DNA of 64,000 nucleotides from Isoetes taiwanensis (lineage: Eukaryota; Streptophyta; Lycopodiopsida; Isoetales; Isoetaceae): positions 9,429,525-9,493,524 of the forward strand of contig JAJEKV010000017.1 in assembly GCA_021234155.1 (NCBI GenBank). The letters are read 5' to 3'. The translations under genes were made by a program, and so were the position numbers. The notes beneath the pieces were generated by a model. That model was not told the origin of the DNA. It saw nothing but the letters and a program-made list of their open reading frames with translations, and searched no databases. Shown piece after piece: positions 32,901 to 44,891 of this stretch (within the stretch, counting starts at the first letter, position 1; each line of letters opens with the position of its first letter).

Positions 32901-35900
32901 ATGGGTCCACATGTCCCATATTAGATCGCATTGCTCCCCAGTAGCTACTATTAGAACCTTTTGCAAACTCAAGGGCGTTCAAAGTGTCCTACATGACATG
33001 GTCTTCTTAGAACTTTGTGTTTCCTAACTAAAGCATTTTATAATAAATACCTCAATAAACGGACCAATAAGCGATGGTGGCACTTCATCTGCTCGACTAA
33101 TACCTAGATTTAAAAAAAAAGGGGAAAGAAAGAAGAAAAAGACATATTTAGAGTGGGCTTCAACAATTCAACATAGTTTGGAGGACATACCGCAATTGAA
33201 TACCCAAATAGGCATGGCATTTAGATCCTCGGCTAGCTGCAGTTGGATCTTCAATGTTAATAAATAATATCTACAACCATAAAACACTTTTATTTTACTA
33301 GTTACCCTATGACATTAGAATGAAATTTATATTCTAAACTACCCCATGCAGCAAGTAATTTTTGTGTGGAGTTAAAAGAACCTTTGCAACAATGTATATA
33401 GACATTGCCATGTTGGTATTTAGGCCTTTAAGCTTCCACCTAATGTTATTAAAGGCTTTTATTACTATTTTTGCTAGCATCTCTATGTACAAACGATTTT
33501 TTCTAGTAGCAGAACATTTGTGATTAAAAATACAATCATTTTCACTTTTGAAATCTTGTTGTAACCTAAGAACGAAGGAAGAGGCAATAAACTAGGATTT
33601 AAATCAAACAATGATGACGAAGGTGGTGTTCTAAAAGGCACTAGGATTAACACTTCAAAGCAATTAAGGCCATCCTTTAAGAAATTGTTCTTACTTCAAC
33701 TATGCTCTACTCTCTCATTCCCTTCTTTTACTTTGTCGGATTGGCATCTCCTAAATAGACTTATAGCAAAATAGGACTTCTTACTATATCTACATGGAAA
33801 CACCCTCGCTATGAGAAAAGCACTAAGACCATAAAATCACCTCCACAAGAAGGTGAAAATCTGTTTGAGGATTCATTTTTTCATCAGAGACTCAATGCAG
33901 AATACATGATATAGGTAATTCACCTAGACTATATATAATATGAGATAAAGAAGTTCGAGCAATGATGTGAGTATCCAATTAGTTTAAACTTGTTGAATAA
34001 TGACACGAGTATCCAACTAGTTTAAACTTGTTTGATCTTGGATCGAGAAGGTTACGGATACCAAAAACTCTTATTGACAACTGCAAATAGTTTGTTTCTA
34101 CTACATTTTTCTTACTCGGGTGATATGCAAGGATTAGGGATATGAAAAGTAACCCTTAATTAGCATCACAATAATTAAATTGTAAACCATCGGCCATAGG
34201 AAATGGCTCTAAAATTTCGTAGGTTATGAGGCCATCTCTAACTATAACAACAGAGGTGAATGAAATTCCTGATAATCAATCTTGAAAATGGGAGTAGTTT
34301 CTTCTTGTCGAATGACCAAACACGATAAGTCTTGAAAAATGTGAGTTTCTTTTCAAGATAGAAATGATCTAGGCAACCAACCTTGAAAGAGGAGCAATGC
34401 TTTTCACGAAAAAACTGATCAAATGCACCTAATTTCAAGGAATGATCAGTTTTGGAGAAGGGATGATGAATTTCTTCCTAAAATAGAATTGATCCTCATC
34501 AAAATGAATATTTTTTCAAGATAAAGAGGGTCGAAGGCATCAATGGTAGGTATTTGAATGGCTGCCATGGTTGCATCGTGGGGTTTGAGTGTGATTAACA
34601 TGGGTGAAGATAGGGCAATGCTATGCTAATTAATGAAGGACAGGGCAAGGTTAATTAATGGGAAAAATGCAAAGCTATTATTAAATATAAGTTAAGGGGA
34701 GGCAAGAAACAAGTTTGTTATAAATAAGGGCCCTATAGGTACTTTATAGTAGCAAATGTTAGGAGGGAAGTGACTAGAAGATCTAGAAACTTATACAAGT
34801 TCTCTCGTGAGGAAGGGGGTTAAAGTCGAGGGAAGGTGGTTAGTTGTCAAACTTCATATTCTGAATAACTTAGCTTATTCACTTATTCTTAAGTTAGGCC
34901 TCGTTGAGTGGAGAGGTTTTACAGTTAGTTTTTTTGGATGATTCTTTGTTGTTGAGGAATAAAGGCTTGAAAACTTCTTGTTGTGTTAAGACAAAATTCA
35001 AATCTATTTTATCACAAGCTTAAAACATTTAACATTTATAAGGATTTAGTACTTGGTATACGATAAATAATATCCTAACATCTAATTGGAATTAAGGAAA
35101 TAGAAGCATACTAAAGTTCTTAAGATATGCTCATATTACAAAAGAAAATCCAACCTGGAGCAATTCAAAGAAGCCAATTCCATCATCCGACCAATAACCC
35201 CAAACATCACCATAGTGGCCAGGTCTCTCTTCCCATGGACCTATAGTTTCACGCCATCTCCATGCATTTCTTAGTTGCCCACCCTCTACATATGTGCCAC
35301 CTACCATACACGGATCATGTGGTCCACAATTTATATAGAAAAAGTTTCAATCTTTCTATTGAAAAGTCTAAACATGCATAATAAAACCTAGAATTTTTTT
35401 TCTAAATATTCATTTTTTTTCCTATTCAAATGCTATGCTGTCGTGCATTCTAGAGTTTGGTCTAGTAATAATAGTGACTAATATTGTGCCCCAATCTCAT
35501 GTACTAGCATTGTTAGTAAGATGTTCCTCCTCACAAGGTAATTTGTGAAGTGTGTATTGTTGTTTGTTCTAGAAGTGTTCTGCTATGCATGTTTGTAAGG
35601 GATTAATATTTTCCAGCAAACTATGAAGACCTTTCCAATCTAAGAAGTTTGACATTTGCATAGATTCAAATAATGCTTATAGTTCTAGATTGAAGTAATT
35701 TTTCCTACAATAAATCTTGTTTTCACATTCTCTAAGCAAAAAATTGACATCTTATGTTGTCTCTAGGTCTCGTGTACTTAATCATATTAAGCATCCTAGC
35801 ATACTATTTGATTACTTAATATAAAATGTGTGTCTTACCAGGAAACCTTATGAAGCTTGGCTTTAAATCAACAAGCATCTCAGCCAAGTTTTTACGGAAA

Positions 35901-37089
35901 CCATGTCCCTAAAAGAGAGACACACTTTTAGTAATAACGTTGATATTTGATGAAAGTATTTGGTTGGAATTAGGGTAACCTTAAACGTCTCAATTGGCAT
36001 TACAGAAACTTGATCCAACCATATGGTTGTTTTATCCATAGTTGCAATGCTAAATGCCCCATAATGGTCAGTGATTGTTGCTGTCATGTTGAGTTCTTTC
36101 TTGTGCCAACGCCCAATATCTTGGGCCAATACACTGCAAAATGATATTGATTGATAGGGTAATAGTAGAGAAAATGAGAGGGATTTTAAGGGTTTTCATC
36201 ATAACCTTTGTATAGGCTAAAGGCCATAAAAGCAAATTCTGTTTTTGGCTATAACTTCTTATGTAAGTTGAAGTAATGATTATATGAAATCTTTTAGGAT
36301 ACAAGAAATTCTTGACGAGGGAGTAACTAACCTCACATTAGCTTGTGCAAGAGTAATAGAGCCATTGTTAGATATAAAAGAAAGGGTGAGGGTAGGAGCC
36401 CCCATTGAGCGAACCCAAAATACGATGCGGTATGATTGTCCAGTAACAATATCCTGGAGGGTTAAAAAATTAAAGCAAAAAAAGATAAAGAAATGGTAGA
36501 AGATGGATTTTGTTTTGTTGGGGTGAGTTAGTTATACCATGCCCCAATAGCCAGGATTTATGACTCCAACGCCACCAACATCACATGGTTCACAGAGGAC
36601 GTCCATACGAAGAGCAATGGGGTTCCTCCCAAAGCAAGAAGTTCGATCAGTGGCCAAGGAAACTTGGGTATCGTTACCAAGGGGCAACCATGGGCTGATA
36701 TTGGAAGGCGTGTTGGGGCCCCCAGCTTCAAATCCTGCACTTAAAAACATCATCTTCACTACCAAAACCCACAAAAAAAAGGGAAATCTTCTATCACCTC
36801 TATTGCTCACAAGTTCTGCCCAGAGCCCACCTGCTCCTCCATGATTTATCTCCTAAACAAGGACAAAAACACACTCAAAAACTCGTATTTCTTCATGATT
36901 TTCAAACACAAGTCCACATACCTCAAAGAAAATACCGAAGAGGGAGGAGGGAATTGGCCTGCCTGAAACAGTGCCATTCACCTGCATCTTCACAGTTGTG
37001 GTTGCAGCCATCAAACCTTCCACCCAAAACATGGCCACCAGCATCACAATCATCCCCACCATTATCCCCACCACTGCTGGAGTACCCAT
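29957..37089 (-). CDS. ASD1: GH51 alpha-L-arabinofuranosidase (17 exons, 649 aa)
   Basis: Releases terminal alpha-L-arabinose from cell-wall arabinans and arabinoxylans; secreted. Exons by coordinate: 37089-36922, 36852-36798, 36734-36538, 36453-36332, 36133-35980, 35908-35839, 35300-35155, 33236-33191, 33103-33051, 32988-32844, 32759-32641, 32569-32498, 31920-31817, 30679-30623, 30557-30368, 30278-30147, 30076-29957. All junctions are GT-AG and phases agree, giving 1950 nt. A hydrophobic signal peptide (GIMVGMIVMLVAMFW) is followed by PIPSSLFGIFFEEINHGG and GFEAGGPNTPSNI. The catalytic acid/base Glu lies in YVSIGNEDCG (exon 10) and the nucleophile in IFVSEYAVTG (exon 13). Length is close to Arabidopsis ASD1/ASD2 (about 680). 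The usual FPGGC is FPGGT here. Intron 13 carries a LINE fragment. It appears intact. Confidence 0.92.
31575..31682 (+). repeat. LINE 3' end fragment with TTCTA tail in a gene intron
   Basis: cccatggcctattggtctcc then gtggacgttaaaaaatc and six TATTC units. It matches the end of the LINE at 29580-29642 (cccataggccgattggtctc). It lies in intron 13 of the arabinofuranosidase gene, antisense to it. Confidence 0.75.
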
Positions 37090-37131
37090 TTTTTTGTTTG
37101 CACATTAGTTCCCTCCATCAGCCTGGCCTTC

Positions 37132-37143
37132 CCTTTTATACCC
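37132..37143 (-). promoter_or_regulatory. TATA box of the arabinofuranosidase gene
   Basis: GGGTATAAAAGG on the minus strand, about 43 bp upstream of the ATG at 37089. This fits a short 5' leader of roughly 15 nt. Confidence 0.6.
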
Positions 37144-37838
37144 ATCCATCCTCCATACTTCACGCAAGGATACTCGCCCTTGCTTGGCGTCCAATATCAG
37201 AATCGTCTCCAATCAATGCCATCCAATTGTCTTCTTGTGCTTGCCATATTGTCCTCACCCTTATTTCCATATTTGTATGAACAATTACGTGATGCCCTGG
37301 CCGCTCGAGATGATGGCTTAACTTCAAAGACATGATAATACTTATCCTCCCTTTTTTTAAACTCAATCGCCAAGTGGAGTTGGAAACAATAAAATCTTGC
37401 GGGATAGCAACTGAATCGATAAGATGACGTCTTTAAAAGTGTCCTAGCTTTGCCTACATGGAATTATCGTGACTTACGACATACAATTGTTGACTTTCTC
37501 TAGCCTAAATGCTCGAAGTTGATTCTATCTGTTGGTCAAGCGAGGGTCAAAGGTTTTTTACTACAATACGAGTTACCATTTCAAGCTCTTCATCATTCAA
37601 AAATCCTAGATATTCACGCCCTTCAGCATACAAACTCGCATAGACAGATAATATGCACAATGCAAGACCATCATAACAATAACATATGAAGACTGATTAT
37701 CATTAATTACACATAAATGGAAAACAGGAGGGCTCAGAACTTTATGGAGAACCAATAGGAGATAAGAAATCAAATTCACAACTTATATAACAGGACTCTC
37801 AACATGCCTATGTTATATATGCATATTTGAGATGATGT

Positions 37839-39857
37839 TTATGGGGCGTCTTCTGCAAACTCCAACGCGTTGCCATCAGGGTCTCGAGCAAATATGGCTG
37901 GTCTCCCAGATTTGCTTAATGTATAAGAAATACCTAAACAAGTCCATTTGGACAATTGAGTCTGCAGTATAAAATAGTTCTACTGGCAAGGAGAATAAAA
38001 GAACAAGGTACCTGCTTCCTCAAGAGCATTTTTAAGACTTGTAATGTCTTTCACGGTTACACAAGCATGTCGATCACGACCACCGTGTTCGGGACGACCT
38101 GTGAGCGGATCTGGATTTGGTAGTTCCATCAAATGGAGCATACCATCACCAACCCAGAGCCATGCACCACGATAAGGAAGCTTGTCTTCTGGCCTGGCGT
38201 TATTGATTGTAAGCCCTAAGGGAGAAAAGTTATTGACTAAATTTTACAACAAAAGAAACAAGGAAAGAACAGGAAATGGGAAAAAATTACCAAGGGTCCC
38301 ACAATAGAACTCCAATGACCTTTCCAAGTTTGCACAAAGAAAGCCAACATGGTGTAATCCTGTGAACTCTATTACTATAGAGAGACAAAACACAATGATT
38401 AGGATCTATATGCTGACACGTATACCAATATAGCCATATTACTAAAGAAGTTGGCCATCACTGATAGGAAATGCCTTTTGAAAGCGTAACATGTTTAATG
38501 ACATTGCCAACATAATTTCTGCGCACAATACTTATTGTTGCAGTAGCAGCTATAATGAGAAATATCAGCAATCATGGTGCTAGCTGCTATTCCAATTATA
38601 TTGCCTATAACAGTCCATGCTTGGATCTTCTGGATTCAAAATGCATACTTGTTGCCTTCATGCCCCACAGTGATAAAAATCCACCTCAACTTTAGGAACA
38701 TAGCTTGCTTAGCAGGATATTTGGACCCCAGAATCATATTGTACATTTATGGTATTGCTGCTCCTTAGAGTAGCAAGATCCATTTTTGAAACCCACAGTA
38801 GAGAAGCACCTTTATTCAGCCAACATAGAATAAATGTTATCATATCTATGAAGCAAGTTTATTGCATACAAAGAGTTAAAAATTGAGATAATGTCATTTT
38901 GGGGTGGCAACAAGGAGTAGATGGCATGGTCAAGTTAGTAGAGGAATCATTATCTAATCAATAAAAGACTTATGGGAATGGTTTATCTTGTGCAAGCAGC
39001 ACCATCCACGCTTCTTGAAAGAGATGATAAACGACTCAGACGTTATCTCTTTCTTCTCATGTAATAAACCTGATGAACTTGAAGCAGAAATGGCTTGGTC
39101 GAGATTAAGGAGGTGTGCAAGCTTTTCACGCACATAGGCTAAGTGCATAGATAATGTGAAAATTCAGGGCATTCTAACCTTCATGCTGCAATTGCTCAAT
39201 GAAGTGACGCTGCTGCAATAGCAATTCTGCTGCAATTGCTCAATGAAGTGACGCTGCTGCAATAGCAATTCTGCTGCAATAACCTGTATCTTCTTGCAGG
39301 AACAGTTATGCATAATATTGTGCAAACTCCATACGGTGTAAAAGCTAGGATCACAAGGTTTAAAATCTTACAAGACTGCAAAAATCTAGCTCTCGGCCAA
39401 GTTATAACCCAGTAATATTATTCCTATATAATGCTAAGACCTCGTATAAACGGCAGATTCTAACTTAGAATTTAATGGTATTGGAAATTAATCAAACTCT
39501 TACACCAATCTTGGCTTTATGCCAGCTAAATTTATGTGTCCAAAAAAAGTCAATAATGCAGAATTGGAAGTGACAAATAAATGGATAGGGCAAAATGGAA
39601 TGGTAAAACTTACCTCTTTCCTTCTGGATCTTGTATCCGCTCTCCTTTATAGTCTGAGAACTTTTTTGTACACTGGAAAGGACAGTAAAGCCCCGCCCAT
39701 ATGGTTTGGTAACCAATGAAGGATAGCTGACACTTTGCAACTTCGAAGCATAACATGTGACGAACCGAGTCCACTAACCATCAAAGCAAATCGAAGCAAA
39801 TAAAGAAGGAAACGAAAAAGAACTAACCAGAAAAGGGAAGGGAGAATGCAACGCCAT
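37839..39857 (-). CDS. VOC/glyoxalase-I-like protein, probably plastid-targeted (188 aa)
   Basis: Exons 39857-39828, 39773-39614, 38368-38291, 38215-38012 and 37933-37839 join in phase (567 nt). The mature part reads FTGLHHVGFLCANLERSLEF, GLTINNARPEDKLPYRGAWL, MLHLMELPNPDP, GRDRHACVTVKDI and IFARDPDGNALEFAED. This is one complete vicinal-oxygen-chelate module pair as in plant lactoylglutathione-lyase-family proteins of the chloroplast. Likely metal ligands are the His of LHHV, Glu of LMEL, His of RHAC and Glu of LEFA. The N-terminus (MALHSPFPFL then Ser/Thr/Lys-rich sequence, few acids) looks like a transit peptide. The first intron would be only 54 nt, T-rich, and its removal takes out an in-frame TAG. 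If it is not spliced, translation must start elsewhere. Substrate unknown; true glyoxalase activity is not shown. Confidence 0.85.
39184..39280. repeat. 44-bp tandem duplication in intron 2
   Basis: Two full copies plus a partial third of a 44-bp unit starting tgctgcaattgctcaatgaa (39184, 39228, 39272). It lies in the 1.2-kb intron between exons 2 and 3 of the VOC gene. Confidence 0.9.
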
Positions 39858-39937
39858 GTTTGAAATGTGCCTGACACAAAATATCGTTAACCCACTCCCC
39901 AAAATAGCGGTAAAATATGTGGGTATAAATAATGTTA

Positions 39938-40010
39938 CGCGCCAGACAGGGATCGAACCTGCGACTTTCTGCTCCGGAAACAGACGCTCTATCCACTGAG
40001 CTACAGGCGC
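39938..40010 (-). tRNA. tRNA-Arg(CCG): tRNA-Arg (anticodon CCG)
   Basis: A complete 73-nt cloverleaf on the minus strand: acceptor GCGCCTG/CTGGCGC, D-arm GCTC...GAGC, anticodon stem TCTGT/GCAGA with loop TTCCGGA (anticodon CCG), T-arm GCAGG-TTCGATC-CCTGT, discriminator G. The acceptor stem has one T-T mismatch that I recall in related plant tRNA-Arg genes. A- and B-box sequences (TAGCTCAGTGG, GGTTCGATCCC) are intact. No intron, no encoded CCA. It lies 80 bp upstream of the ATG of the VOC gene on the same strand. Confidence 0.95.
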
Positions 40011-41386
40011 GCATGTTTTTAGTTTTAGTTTTAATGTACCCCAATCAAATCAAGATTTTCTATACGCAATATGTTTCGCAAAGATGTATATTATAATAAC
40101 GAAATTCATGTACGTCAATATCATGTGAGACGCGTGTCAACATGAAGGGAAAATAGGGATTATAATCAAGGTACCGTCAGCCGGGTTCACCCATTTCCTT
40201 GATTCTTAGGCCGTCCACGTTGAAAGCCACATCATAACAAATTTTGGATCTTTAGAATTTTGCCCATCGACGATGAAGAAAATGAGAAAATTGCGGAAAG
40301 ATCATCTACACAGTACTTTCGTCGAGATCTATTGCTAGCTTTGGCTCGACTTTGTATTTGGAGGATGGTTTTTCCCAGAGCTGATCTTCTTTCACGACTC
40401 TTGTCTAGAGATCTTTCCTACCCTTTCACCAACCTTTGGGGCTAGTTCATCTCTTCCTTATCTCTTAACTGGTTGTGTACAAGCAACACATGCATTCTAT
40501 TGGGCGTGCTATGGCAAACTATTTAATTCCACTTTACATTCCATGCATACAAAAGTTGCAGAATCTGGGAGCTTCTGGAGCAGAGATATCTACAAAACTT
40601 TAAAGGCCACATACTCGAGCTTGAAAAAAGTAAAACGCCTGGACTTCTTTTCCTCCCAGGTTAGGAAATGTTTAACAGCAACTGCAACAGCCTAAAAGTT
40701 GTTTTCACAATGCTGACTAGAGCCACTAGATGTACAAAAATGAAATGCAGCGTGCCCTTCTGCAGTCGCTTTCAATCTTCAGACGCCCATGTATTTTTTG
40801 TTAGAACCAGATAATTCTACTCTGATAGCTAAATCAGGTGCTTAGTCCACAACCAATATAACATGCCTTAACTGCCTATTTGATAAGCAGTTATGAACAT
40901 TTGAATTCCAATGAATAATGAATCTAACCTAGCAGTATCTCGGTCAATCTGTGTTTCTTATCAGATGATTATGTGCTGGATTTCTAACCTAACGATATTC
41001 CAGTTCATCTGTATGAATACTTTTCATGCATAGTGCTCCTCCCTTACTGACTCCACTAGATTTTTGCCCTGTGGAAGCCATTTCTTTTCTAAAATTTCTA
41101 TCAGTGATATCAACCCAATTACCTCCTTCCAAGCACCATTCGGCCAAGAGAATGACCGCAAGAAATATAAAGCCAGATCTATCATGGTCTGACCTGCCTC
41201 ACCTTCATTTGAAGAGTTGACAGATATACATGCATGTTACTGGATTTCTTGAAACAAGCATGTTTCATTCAATGGAAACTTGCAAGCAGAAGTTTCATGT
41301 GGATGCTCTACGTCCCATCGCAGGCCACCATATATTTGACCAATTCTAAGTAAGTTATGCGTATGTTAAATACCACCACATTTGCA
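40011..41386. other. Intergenic region between tRNA-Arg and the PPR gene
   Basis: About 1.4 kb without a recognisable gene; short frames only. It contains the 3' flank of the PPR gene. Confidence 0.6.
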
Positions 41387-43561
41387 TCACCTATTGCACA
41401 AGGCAGAGGCATACAAATTTGATAGCACAACATATGCAGAAGTTTCATATGGATAATGATCCACAATATAGTCTGCTATTTGTTTTCCCCGTTCCAAATC
41501 ATCATATATTTGACAAATTCCAAGCAAGACCAGCCAGATAATAGCTTCGGGTTGAAGCGGCATTGTTCTGATGATATCCTCTGATTCATCCAGCAGACCC
41601 CTTCGACCAAGGAGGTCTAGCATACAACTGTAATGCTCCAGTGTTGGTTCAACGTGGTAATCTCCAACCATGGACAAAAATTGCTGCCAACCATCATCCA
41701 CCAGTCCTGCATAACTGTGGCCATTTATAATATGCAAGAAGGTGACTGTTTGGGGCCTCACACCATCTTCCTGCATCGCTTTAAGTAGTTGAGCAGCATT
41801 ATTACTCTGACCATACTGACTAAATGCTCTAGCCATTGCATTCCAAGAAGCCAAATTTCGTGAAGACATTCTATCAAATACAATGCAAGCATCCTCTAAG
41901 TTTCCACAGTTGGCATACATAGTAACTAATGCAGTGCCAATGACAACAGTTGCATCGAGGGCACTTCCTATAAAATAAAAATGAAACCGTTTACCTGCTG
42001 TAAGGATTCCTAAACTTGAGCATCCATCAATAATGCCAATGAAAGTGATGGTGTTTGGCTTATCACCTTCTTCTAGCATATTTCCATAAAGTTCAAGGGC
42101 ATATTGTCCCTGTCCATGTTGTGCAGAAGCTGTAATAATTGTGTTCCATAGGATTACATTGCGTTCTGGTAATGTAAAGAATATTCCATAAGCGTCTAAT
42201 AAACTGCCACATTTGCTATACATATGAAGAATTTTAGTTCCAACAATGATGTCCCTGTCAAGCGCTTTAAGGATAATGCTGGCATGCAGCCATTTGCCAC
42301 ATGGCAAGAGTGATGGATTAGAACATACATCCAGAATGGTGATGAAGCTTACCTTATTTGGCTTCACGCCTTCTGATTGCATTAGCCTAAATGAGTGAAA
42401 TGCCTCACTGGTATTACCCAGCTGTATGTGAACCACAAGCATTGCCGTCCATGACACCACATCACGAACACTCATGTTGGAAAATAGAGTACATGCATCA
42501 TCAATCCCTTTGCACCTGGTGTACATGTGAAGGATTGAGTTCTCTATAACAATGTCTACATCTAATCTACTGTATATAATAAAAGCATGGACCAGCCTTC
42601 CTTCCGCTAGTGCTGCTGGGCTGGAAAATGCATCAAGCATCGCCATGTATGTTATCCTATTTGGTTCCACAAGTTCTTCCTGCATTTTGTGGAAACGTTT
42701 GAATGCATCCTTCCATCGACCACTTTGTGCATATTCCTTAATTGCAATATTATGTGAAATTGCATCTGATTTACTAATGATACACTTAGGATCACCAAAA
42801 TCCCCATCATTGGGTGGTGCACATCTACTATACATATTCACTAGCGCAGATTGTATTGCAGTATCCGATTCCAATCCACTTGCATGAACATAATAATGAA
42901 TTAGTCTGCCATCTGCTAAAATAGTACATGCCTTAAGCACAGAAATGAAGGTGATCTTATCTGGCCTCATGCATTTCCCCCATACCATATTCTTAAAGAG
43001 CTTCAAGGCATAATTTCCGAAACCACAGCGAACGAACACAGAGATCATGGTGTTCCACAATACCACATCATTTTCCTCTGATAACTTCTCAAACATTTCA
43101 ATCGCACCCTCAAGATTCCAACATGAGCCATACAAAAGAATAATGGCAGTCCCCAAAACAATATCCGATTTAAATTCATTATTCAAAATAATATACGCAT
43201 GAACAATCTTGCCTTCTGATAGTGATTCTAGATCAGTACAAGCTTGGAGAATGGCAACAAATGCTACCTTATCTGCCTTCAGGGACCATACGCCTTGCAA
43301 GTCCTTAAATAGTTGAAGAGACTGGGAAGCCAATCCATGGTGAGCATATGCTGATATCATAATTGTCCATGAAAACACATTGGGCTGCTCTAATGTCTGA
43401 AAAACTGATGTCGCATCCCCCAGGGCTCCACATCTGCCATACATTTCCACGACGAGGTTCGCTAGGATTGTTGCTCGATCCAACCCGTTCCGAAGGATAC
43501 TTGCATGAAGGCGCTTGCCTTCTTCTAATTTGACGCATCTGCGGAAGAGGGATGCATACAT
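41387..43561 (-). CDS. PLS-type pentatricopeptide repeat protein (724 aa, intronless)
   Basis: Organelle RNA-binding protein family; acts in RNA editing, splicing or stability. The frame is uninterrupted for 724 codons and consists of roughly twenty PPR motifs with P, L and S length variants. Examples are SWTIMISAYAHHGLASQSLQ, MYGRCGALGDATSVF, SWTAMLVVHIQLGNTSEAF, MYSKCGSLLDAYGIF and SWNAMARAFSQYGQSNNAAQ. The C-terminus has an E-like segment (SCMLDLLGRRGLLDESEDII, then MPLQPEAIIWLVLLGICQIY, ending VVLSNLYASALCNR) and stops there, with no DYW deaminase domain. The ATG at 43561 is the first in frame, but the frame is open for 45 more codons upstream to a TGA at 43697-43699. No clear transit peptide is encoded after the ATG, so an upstream exon or a non-ATG start is possible. 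Target RNA unknown. Confidence 0.9.
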   Translation of the reverse strand: MYASLFRRCVKLEEGKRLHASILRNGLDRATILANLVVEMYGRCGALGDATSVFQTLEQPNVFSWTIMISAYAHHGLASQSLQLFKDLQGVWSLKADKVAFVAILQACTDLESLSEGKIVHAYIILNNEFKSDIVLGTAIILLYGSCWNLEGAIEMFEKLSEENDVVLWNTMISVFVRCGFGNYALKLFKNMVWGKCMRPDKITFISVLKACTILADGRLIHYYVHASGLESDTAIQSALVNMYSRCAPPNDGDFGDPKCIISKSDAISHNIAIKEYAQSGRWKDAFKRFHKMQEELVEPNRITYMAMLDAFSSPAALAEGRLVHAFIIYSRLDVDIVIENSILHMYTRCKGIDDACTLFSNMSVRDVVSWTAMLVVHIQLGNTSEAFHSFRLMQSEGVKPNKVSFITILDVCSNPSLLPCGKWLHASIILKALDRDIIVGTKILHMYSKCGSLLDAYGIFFTLPERNVILWNTIITASAQHGQGQYALELYGNMLEEGDKPNTITFIGIIDGCSSLGILTAGKRFHFYFIGSALDATVVIGTALVTMYANCGNLEDACIVFDRMSSRNLASWNAMARAFSQYGQSNNAAQLLKAMQEDGVRPQTVTFLHIINGHSYAGLVDDGWQQFLSMVGDYHVEPTLEHYSCMLDLLGRRGLLDESEDIIRTMPLQPEAIIWLVLLGICQIYDDLERGKQIADYIVDHYPYETSAYVVLSNLYASALCNR

Positions 43562-43699
43562 TGAATCATGTCGTGCTCCTCCACTTACAAAGATACAGCA
43601 GTAATGGGGATGTGCGGCTCGTGTCTCTTCAAACGGGAAAGGCGCTGCTTTACGAGGATTGATTTCTTTCAGTCCGGTCCTGGTTGTGTTTACGAATCA

Positions 43700-44890
43700 T
43701 TGCAATTTAAACATAAGTAGTGTTCAAATCTATGAACAATGTTGTGGAGTTGGATCCCACGATTTTTTTCCATAACATATATAACTAGCCTCGTGAGATT
43801 TAAGTGCGTCCCATTGAGACTAGGTCAGCATTTAGCTTTAGGTTCCAATCTCGGCCGTCGATCTTTAAGTGTTATATCCAGTAACAATTTGTGTTATGAC
43901 AATTTGTTATGTCCGTAACACGAATGTTATGTCCATAACATTTCTTATGATGCCACGTGATCCTTTTTTTTTATTTTTTTTGCCCTCCGCCATAGCAAGA
44001 TAGCCGTGGTCGAATCCCTACGCCATAACCACCATAGCCAGGCCTCCAGGTAAGTTCTAAGGGGTTTCAATCCCGCTTTCAATCCGGCTTAGGGTGCATC
44101 CCCATTACCGTAGAACCCAGTTCTGGGAGCTTTGCCATGTAAGCAAAGCAAAGGCATTTATGTGAAGACCATTCCCATTGCAATTCAGTGCTCCTAAACC
44201 TGAAATTGGAGCAAGAAACAAATCATAATGGATCTCTTCACCAGAAGACAAATCAAATCCAGCAAGAAGTCAAACCCGGCTCTGAATTCAGCAATTCGGA
44301 AGTCCTCACGCACTTCCGAGTTTTTGGAAGTTGCCTTTGTCACGAAGGACGAAATAAGGCTAGAGAAGAGATAATGCGACCAAATTTTTTTTGTCGCTAC
44401 TTGCCACGAAGCAAGGCAAGGCGACGTAACAAACTAATGGGAATGCACCCTTATCATGAATCCGGTTCTAAATCCGGCTTATCAGTTTGGGGCTGCTCAG
44501 ATCCGGTTTATCAGATTGGGGCTGCTCCGATTGGGGCATCTCTATTTTAAAACGGGACTTCTAATAGCCGGAGCTCTGCAGCAAGCAACCACAGTAGTTG
44601 GAGCCTCTAAAAAGAACGAAATGCCCGGAACTGGAAAGAATTTTTCTTTCATTCAAAGTCTGTGCTGCTGCTTGTATTTGATCCTTCAAATCCTACTGTT
44701 GTTGTTGTGTATGAGCCACAAACAGGCGTGCGTAAGCTATCCCAGGCTGATTCTATAAAGCTTAAATGCGTCAAACTGGGCTGCTGTGATGCTAGAATAC
44801 AATGCAGGCTCCCGAAGCTAGGCCAAGCTTTATACTATGGCGGCCAATGCGCTAAATGCCTCGGCCAAAGACGTTAAGGCCGATAACGTC
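43700..44890. other. Gene-free stretch upstream of the PPR gene
   Basis: No gene recognised. A locally repeated phrase (aatccggcttatcagtttgg, gatccggtttatcagattgg) occurs at about 44470-44535. Confidence 0.5.
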
Positions 44891-44891
44891 C

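Noticed and set aside
29957-37089. Short frames on the plus strand within the arabinofuranosidase gene
   Set aside because: They are antisense or intronic shadows; the 17-exon minus-strand model is phase-consistent throughout.
42552-42887. Plus-strand 111-codon frame inside the PPR gene
   Set aside because: Antisense shadow of the intact 724-codon PPR frame.
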